In this document: positions 38,569-43,406 of the stretch, piece by piece
How the letters are laid out: each line of letters begins with the position of its first letter
Numbering within the stretch: position 1 is the first letter of the stretch
NCBI GenBank assembly: GCA_030611665.1
Contig: JAUWPI010000003.1
Span: 1-43,406, forward strand
Direction: 5' to 3'
Length of the DNA stretch: 43,406 nucleotides
DNA from: Candidatus Heimdallarchaeota archaeon
GTDB taxonomy: Archaea; Asgardarchaeota; Heimdallarchaeia; Heimdallarchaeales; Heimdallarchaeaceae
The notes under the pieces: generated by a model
Seen by the model: only the letters and a program-made list of their open reading frames with translations
The model's database searches: none
What the model was told of the DNA's origin: nothing
Translations under genes and position numbers: made by a program

Positions 38569-40179
38569 TTACTTTTTCTTTCTATCTTGTTTTTTTAAAG
38601 GGCTACCTAAATCCTCCAATCTTTCTTTGAAATCAAATTTATCATAATCAACTCTTCTTTCCTTTTCTTGAGTTTCTATACGAGATGCTATTGTGTCTAG
38701 TTTATCAAAATTAGTTCGCTTTCTTTGTGTTCTCTCTTTCTCTTTCCTCATTTCTTCCTCTCTTGCATCAAAATCAAGTCTATATTTCAGGTATCCTTTA
38801 AGATTCATGTTCAATTTTTCTAGCTTTCTGTTTATGACAACAAAAATTGCTATTATCTCTAATGTTATGATAATTAAGGCGTTCAGCAATCTATAGAAAC
38901 TGTCATCCATCGGAATAAATTGACGTAATATTATAGTAAAAATATACGATACAACAATTATTATTCCCGGAAAAAACAGAAATAGATAGCTCAGATCACT
39001 TACAAGAGAAGTAATCGCATAACCCATTCCAAATATGACAAGGACCACATATTTGATTATGAGATAAGTTGCAATTATCGCAATTATGATCCACGAAACG
39101 ATAATTAGTGAATCATTGCTAGAAACAAAGGCATAAACAACAAATGTAACAAGAAAAATTGTTACAACCAAATCCTGTAAAGCTTTTTCTCTTTTAATTG
39201 ATAAAATTCTTCTTACTGAAGTTTTGTGTTCCTCATTTGAACTTGCAATTCCTGAAAGCTTACTAGTTACAGCTGTTTTACGGCTGAATAAGTTGACTTG
39301 ACAGTGGATACAATGTTCTAAGAACATATCAGTTCTTTCACCACAAACAGGACAATTAATCAAATTAAATGTCTCTTCTAGTTCTTGCTGCTCTTTTTGG
39401 TTCCCTACCTTTTCCACGTGTTTAGTTTTCTGCTGAAGAAGAGAAATAAAAGTTCTGGCTTGAATATGCTCCTTTGTAGTGGGAATTTCAGTTCTTGATC
39501 TTCTATCTTTAATTAGGAACGCTACTTTAGCTGCATAGGGTAAAAGAGGCTTAGTTAAAACATACTTTCTAATTCTTGAGATATCAATTATTAGTTTTAT
39601 CCCCACAACAATTATCAATCCTGATTCAACGAAACCATTGAATGTGACCAAGAAAGCAAAAAATGCTTCATCCCCAGCAGAACTTGATATCGCGCTGATA
39701 ATTGATACTATGATGGAAAAAAAAGCATAAATTGCATAAAACGCGCTCCCTATTTTCAAAGAGAAGATTTTATCGATTTTCTTAAAAAGTTTGTTTAACA
39801 AATAAAAACCAAAAATCCTCCCTAAGATAACTACGTACCCAGTCAATCCTGCAAAGAATGGCCAACCAAGAACTGCCATATCTACAAGTACTGCTCCTGA
39901 AAACGCTGCCATCCACAAAGCAGTTTGTTTTCCTGTCTTTGTAATATGATCAACAAAATAGATGTCGGTAATAGCATGTATTCCGTATGCTATAGGCAGT
40001 AAACTAATTGCAGATAATGTAAAAAGGATGTATCCGATTAGTTGATAATATTCTGCATTATGAAAATATAAATTGTACGCGATATTAAAAAAACCGACAA
40101 TAATAAATAAAATGCACCCTGAAAAAATAATGATAGAATGAATTCTTATAGGTTGTTCTGCCTTTTCTTGACTTCTCAT
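38569..40179 (-). CDS. Multi-TM protein with central zinc ribbon, two TM modules
   Basis: CPVCGERTDMFLEHCIHCQVNLF between TM modules; start at 40179 (MRSQEKAEQ) preferred over 40260. Confidence 0.75.
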   Translation of the reverse strand: MRSQEKAEQPIRIHSIIIFSGCILFIIVGFFNIAYNLYFHNAEYYQLIGYILFTLSAISLLPIAYGIHAITDIYFVDHITKTGKQTALWMAAFSGAVLVDMAVLGWPFFAGLTGYVVILGRIFGFYLLNKLFKKIDKIFSLKIGSAFYAIYAFFSIIVSIISAISSSAGDEAFFAFLVTFNGFVESGLIIVVGIKLIIDISRIRKYVLTKPLLPYAAKVAFLIKDRRSRTEIPTTKEHIQARTFISLLQQKTKHVEKVGNQKEQQELEETFNLINCPVCGERTDMFLEHCIHCQVNLFSRKTAVTSKLSGIASSNEEHKTSVRRILSIKREKALQDLVVTIFLVTFVVYAFVSSNDSLIIVSWIIIAIIATYLIIKYVVLVIFGMGYAITSLVSDLSYLFLFFPGIIIVVSYIFTIILRQFIPMDDSFYRLLNALIIITLEIIAIFVVINRKLEKLNMNLKGYLKYRLDFDAREEEMRKEKERTQRKRTNFDKLDTIASRIETQEKERRVDYDKFDFKERLEDLGSPLKKQDRKKK

Positions 40180-40251
40180 TAACAGACATCCTGTTTGTCG
40201 TGTTCTTATATGGATGATAAATATATTATCTACTGATACCACACTTATAAT

Positions 40252-40315
40252 AGTATACAAAGAAAAAAAGTTCTCAAAGATCGTAAGGAAAATTATTTTT
40301 AGATTATTTTTTTTG
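40252..40315. repeat. ~65-bp 3'-flank repeat, orphan copy 2
   Basis: agtatacaaagaaaaaaagttctcaaagatcgtaaggaaaattatttttagatt; matches 41059 and 32041 copies but is not followed by a propeller gene. Confidence 0.6.
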
Positions 40316-40353
40316 TGATTAGATTTAATAATGAATAATACTTAGTTTTCTAG

Positions 40354-41037
40354 ATGAGAAAACTGTACAAATATCTTCAATCTGTCTGTTTCATCATCTT
40401 AGTTATTTTCCATTCTCCCTTGTTTTATCCTTACGCAGCTATTTCTGAATATACAATATATACTCGTATGACAGAAATAGTTGTTCCACCAGCAATAGAT
40501 TATAGGGAGAACTACCCTAATACAACTTTTTTTGAGTTCGAATATAGTTTTGAGATTATCAACCCCTCAGGTAAAACGTTGTATATAATAAGCCATACCA
40601 CTTGTCTTGTTTTTATATCTGGCAATCTATCTTTTGAGAATGAGCATTATATTGGTCATGTATGCGGACCAAGTATATGTGGAAATATGTTCACCAACCA
40701 CACTATTAACCCTGGAATCACTGAAGGAACGCTAATAATTAACCTAGAAGTGAATGATACTTTAGAAGCTCTTCCTAATGGTAACTACACAATTTGGAAT
40801 ATTCTTGATGACTCTGAAGAAAGACATAATTACCATAATTTTACATCTGAAATCGCTGTAAATGGTTCAAATATCAAAATAACTCATAATGGAGCTAATG
40901 AAACATTTACTTTTCCTGAAGAACCTACTCCAACACCAACCCAAGCCTACTTCTTTGTAGCATCTCTAATGTTTGGGATATTGGTCTTTACCATTATTAG
41001 AAAACAATATAGATCACATTGTTCTAAAAGAGCATAG
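40354..41037 (+). CDS. Secreted / membrane-anchored protein, unknown function (paralog of 23411..24076)
   Basis: Signal peptide, N-glycosylation-like NxT/S-rich ectodomain with LPNGNYTI, PTPTPTQ linker, C-term TM FFVASLMFGILVFTIIRKQYR. Confidence 0.68.
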   Translation: MRKLYKYLQSVCFIILVIFHSPLFYPYAAISEYTIYTRMTEIVVPPAIDYRENYPNTTFFEFEYSFEIINPSGKTLYIISHTTCLVFISGNLSFENEHYIGHVCGPSICGNMFTNHTINPGITEGTLIINLEVNDTLEALPNGNYTIWNILDDSEERHNYHNFTSEIAVNGSNIKITHNGANETFTFPEEPTPTPTQAYFFVASLMFGILVFTIIRKQYRSHCSKRA

Positions 41038-41058
41038 ACATTTCTAATAACTGTTGTT

Positions 41059-41123
41059 AGTATACAAAGAAAAAAGGTTCACACATGAATGGAAAAGAAA
41101 TTATTTTTCAATGGTTTTAGATG
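41059..41123. repeat. ~65-bp 3'-flank repeat, copy 3
   Basis: agtatacaaagaaaaaaggttcacacatgaatggaaaagaaattatttttcaatggttttagatg, overlapping the 3' end of propeller D. Confidence 0.7.
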
Positions 41124-42777
41124 CTTTTATCAGCCTTTTTCTTATGAGGATAATAACTGCTACTATGATCCCTACATATATTGGAAGAAAATACAACCCA
41201 AAGAGATAAGTCCAATTATCCCATTGTAAAGGGTCACTATCATGTTCAACTTCCCAACCATCTTTTCTCCCGTCTTTATCTGTATCTGCAGTAAAAATAG
41301 ATGTATGATAAATTTTGAGCTCTTCATAATTAGTCAAGCCATCGTTATCCTCATCCTCATCTGCATCATTAACTAATGGATTCAATCCTATTTGCACCTC
41401 AAGTCCATCTAGGAATCCATCGTTGTCTGTGTCTGGATTAGTTATGTTTGTTCCATAGAATTCCTCTGTTACATCATCGAGATAATCGCTATCTCTATCG
41501 ATATTCCCCGTTCGGAAAATAGAACCTCTATTACAATACCAAGGAAATGCACCTGAGGAATCAATACTCGGAAATGAATAACAAAGCAAATCATTTTCAG
41601 CACCAATCAGTATCTCAAGAACACCATCATCATTCAAATCTGCAACACATGGAGAGTTTGAGATTCGATTTTTTAAAATGAAATTTCCTGCTTCTATATC
41701 CTCATGATTAATGATGTAAAAAACCATATCATTTGAAGGAACCAAGATTTCTAGATATTTGTCGTTATCTAAATCAGCAAGAACGGGAGACATCATCTTA
41801 TTTCCTGAAGTGAAAACCCATTCAATTTCACCAGTATAATTCAAACAAAACAAACCTGTGCTTTCGGAGCCAAATAATATTTCAAAATAATCATCATTGT
41901 CTATATCAGCTACAACAGGTGATGAGGGAGTAGAATTAGCATTAAAATGCCATTTTTCTAAACCATTATTATCCAAACAATAAAGATAATTATCAAGAGT
42001 TACAAAAAGTATCTCTAGTTTCTCATCTTTGTCCACATCCACTGCAATAGGATTCTTAATTGAACCGGTTTCGTTTGCTAAGAATCGCCATTCTTCGTTG
42101 CCTTGATGATCCAAACAGTATAAAGTAGAGTTGTAAGTGCCCATAAGAATTTCAAGAGTCCCATCACCATCCAAATCTGTCACACAAGGAGAAAAGATTG
42201 TATTGCCATTAATTTCATATCTCCATTTTTCGTTACCTAAGTAATTTAGACAGTAAATTGTTGTGAGATAGGAACCTGTAAAAGTTGCACTTATCGATAC
42301 TACAATTATATCAAGTTCTCCATCATTATCAACATCAGCAATACAAGGAATACTAAGAACTATTGAAATTTCCTTTTGCCATTGTATTTTCCCTTTCTCA
42401 TTCAAACAGTATAGATTATACCCATCTGCTATTAGTATCTCTATTTTACCATCACTATCCAAATCTGCTATACTTGGAGAATTAACGATTTGTCCTTCTG
42501 TTGAAAATGACCATATATGGTTTCCTGAATCATCCAAGCAATATAAATTTCTATCAAGTGATCCAATTAATACTTCTAACAAACCATCGCCATCTAGATC
42601 TGCTACACAAGGGGAAGAAAAGAGAAAAGCATGATCTGCTTCAAATTCCCATTCCAAATTACCATCAAGAGAATATACTGAACGAATGCCCACCATTTTG
42701 AACATGGTATTTTCTGAACTAGCTAAGCAAAGACCAATAATTATCAGAAATGTCATGAACTTCTTCTTACTCTGCAT
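41101..42777 (-). CDS. FG-GAP/PQQ-like 8-repeat beta-propeller surface protein with Ca-binding tail and C-terminal TM (propeller D)
   Basis: Near-identical to propeller A through most of its propeller; same architecture. Confidence 0.88.
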   Translation of the reverse strand: MQSKKKFMTFLIIIGLCLASSENTMFKMVGIRSVYSLDGNLEWEFEADHAFLFSSPCVADLDGDGLLEVLIGSLDRNLYCLDDSGNHIWSFSTEGQIVNSPSIADLDSDGKIEILIADGYNLYCLNEKGKIQWQKEISIVLSIPCIADVDNDGELDIIVVSISATFTGSYLTTIYCLNYLGNEKWRYEINGNTIFSPCVTDLDGDGTLEILMGTYNSTLYCLDHQGNEEWRFLANETGSIKNPIAVDVDKDEKLEILFVTLDNYLYCLDNNGLEKWHFNANSTPSSPVVADIDNDDYFEILFGSESTGLFCLNYTGEIEWVFTSGNKMMSPVLADLDNDKYLEILVPSNDMVFYIINHEDIEAGNFILKNRISNSPCVADLNDDGVLEILIGAENDLLCYSFPSIDSSGAFPWYCNRGSIFRTGNIDRDSDYLDDVTEEFYGTNITNPDTDNDGFLDGLEVQIGLNPLVNDADEDEDNDGLTNYEELKIYHTSIFTADTDKDGRKDGWEVEHDSDPLQWDNWTYLFGLYFLPIYVGIIVAVIILIRKRLIKASKTIEK

Positions 42778-42787
42778 TTTGCTACCT

Positions 42788-43406
42788 TCACTTTTCTATT
42801 ATTTTCAACTGCTTATTTTTTCTTTTTAAGCAAATAACAATTATAGTGATAATCCCTCCATAAACTGGTAATAGATATAATCCGAAGAGGTATGCCCAAT
42901 TATCCCATAGTAAAGGATTACTTCCATGCTCTATCTCCCACCCATCTTTTCTCCCGTCTTTATCTGTATCCGAAGTGAAAATGGAAGTATGATAGGTTTT
43001 AAGTTCTTCATAATTGGTTAAGCCATCGTTATCTTCATCTTCATCAGCATCATTAATCAAAGGATTCAATCCTATTTGCACCTCAAGTCCATCTAGGAAC
43101 CCATCGTTGTCTGTATCTGGATTAGTTATGTTTGTTCCATAGAATTCCTCTGTTACATCGTCTATATAATCACTGTCGCTGTCAATATTGCCGGTGTTAA
43201 AATTTGATCCTCTCTCACGGTGCCAGGGGGAAGCACCAGAGGAAACAACCCCAGTAATCGAGAAACAGTAGAAAGAACTTGGATATCCACTAATTAGTAC
43301 TTCAAGAATACCATCATCATTTATATCAGCTACACATGGAGAAGAACGGAAACTATAGTCAGAATCATATTGCCATTCCACCGCTCCTAAATGACTAATA
43401 CAGTAT
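42788..43406 (-). CDS. FG-GAP/PQQ-like beta-propeller surface protein (propeller E), 5' part beyond window
   Basis: The ORF track starts at an internal GTG (43381), but the frame stays open to the window edge as YCISHLGAVEWQYDSD, i.e. mid-propeller. Ca-binding tail and TM present. Confidence 0.85.
   Translation of the reverse strand, partial: YCISHLGAVEWQYDSDYSFRSSPCVADINDDGILEVLISGYPSSFYCFSITGVVSSGASPWHRERGSNFNTGNIDSDSDYIDDVTEEFYGTNITNPDTDNDGFLDGLEVQIGLNPLINDADEDEDNDGLTNYEELKTYHTSIFTSDTDKDGRKDGWEIEHGSNPLLWDNWAYLFGLYLLPVYGGIITIIVICLKRKNKQLKIIEK

Noticed and set aside
1-43406. Search by eye for transposases, integrases, restriction or toxin-antitoxin genes
   Set aside because: None of the ORFs carried recognisable motifs of these families; no mobile element called.

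Overview
AT-rich archaeal chromosomal window, probably from an Asgard/Heimdallarchaeia-like lineage (lineage is inference only). The left half is mostly ordinary metabolism and transport: a partial threonine dehydratase-like gene, an MBL-fold hydrolase, a cysteine synthase-like gene, tRNA-Val(GAC), a Dpp/Opp ABC transporter operon, an AhpD-like protein, a 2-hydroxyacid dehydrogenase, a HAD phosphatase, TldD/TldE, RidA and an arginase-family protein. The right half is an accessory surface-protein region. It holds (i) two diverged copies of a cassette made of a parallel beta-helix (NosD-like) surface protein, a membrane protein related to ICMT and a winged-HTH regulator, and (ii) an array of at least five FG-GAP/PQQ-like 8-repeat propeller proteins with Ca-binding (TSP3/EF-hand-like) tails and C-terminal TM anchors. 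Three of these propeller genes sit in an operon behind a secreted protein and a membrane-anchored winged-HTH protein. The main candidates for follow-up are this propeller/membrane-wHTH operon with a perfect 16-bp palindrome upstream, the mosaic segmental duplication of propeller genes, the duplicated beta-helix/ICMT cassette, a DppB permease fused to an LVIVD beta-propeller, a tldD gene without a canonical start codon, and an abrupt codon-usage change inside dppD.
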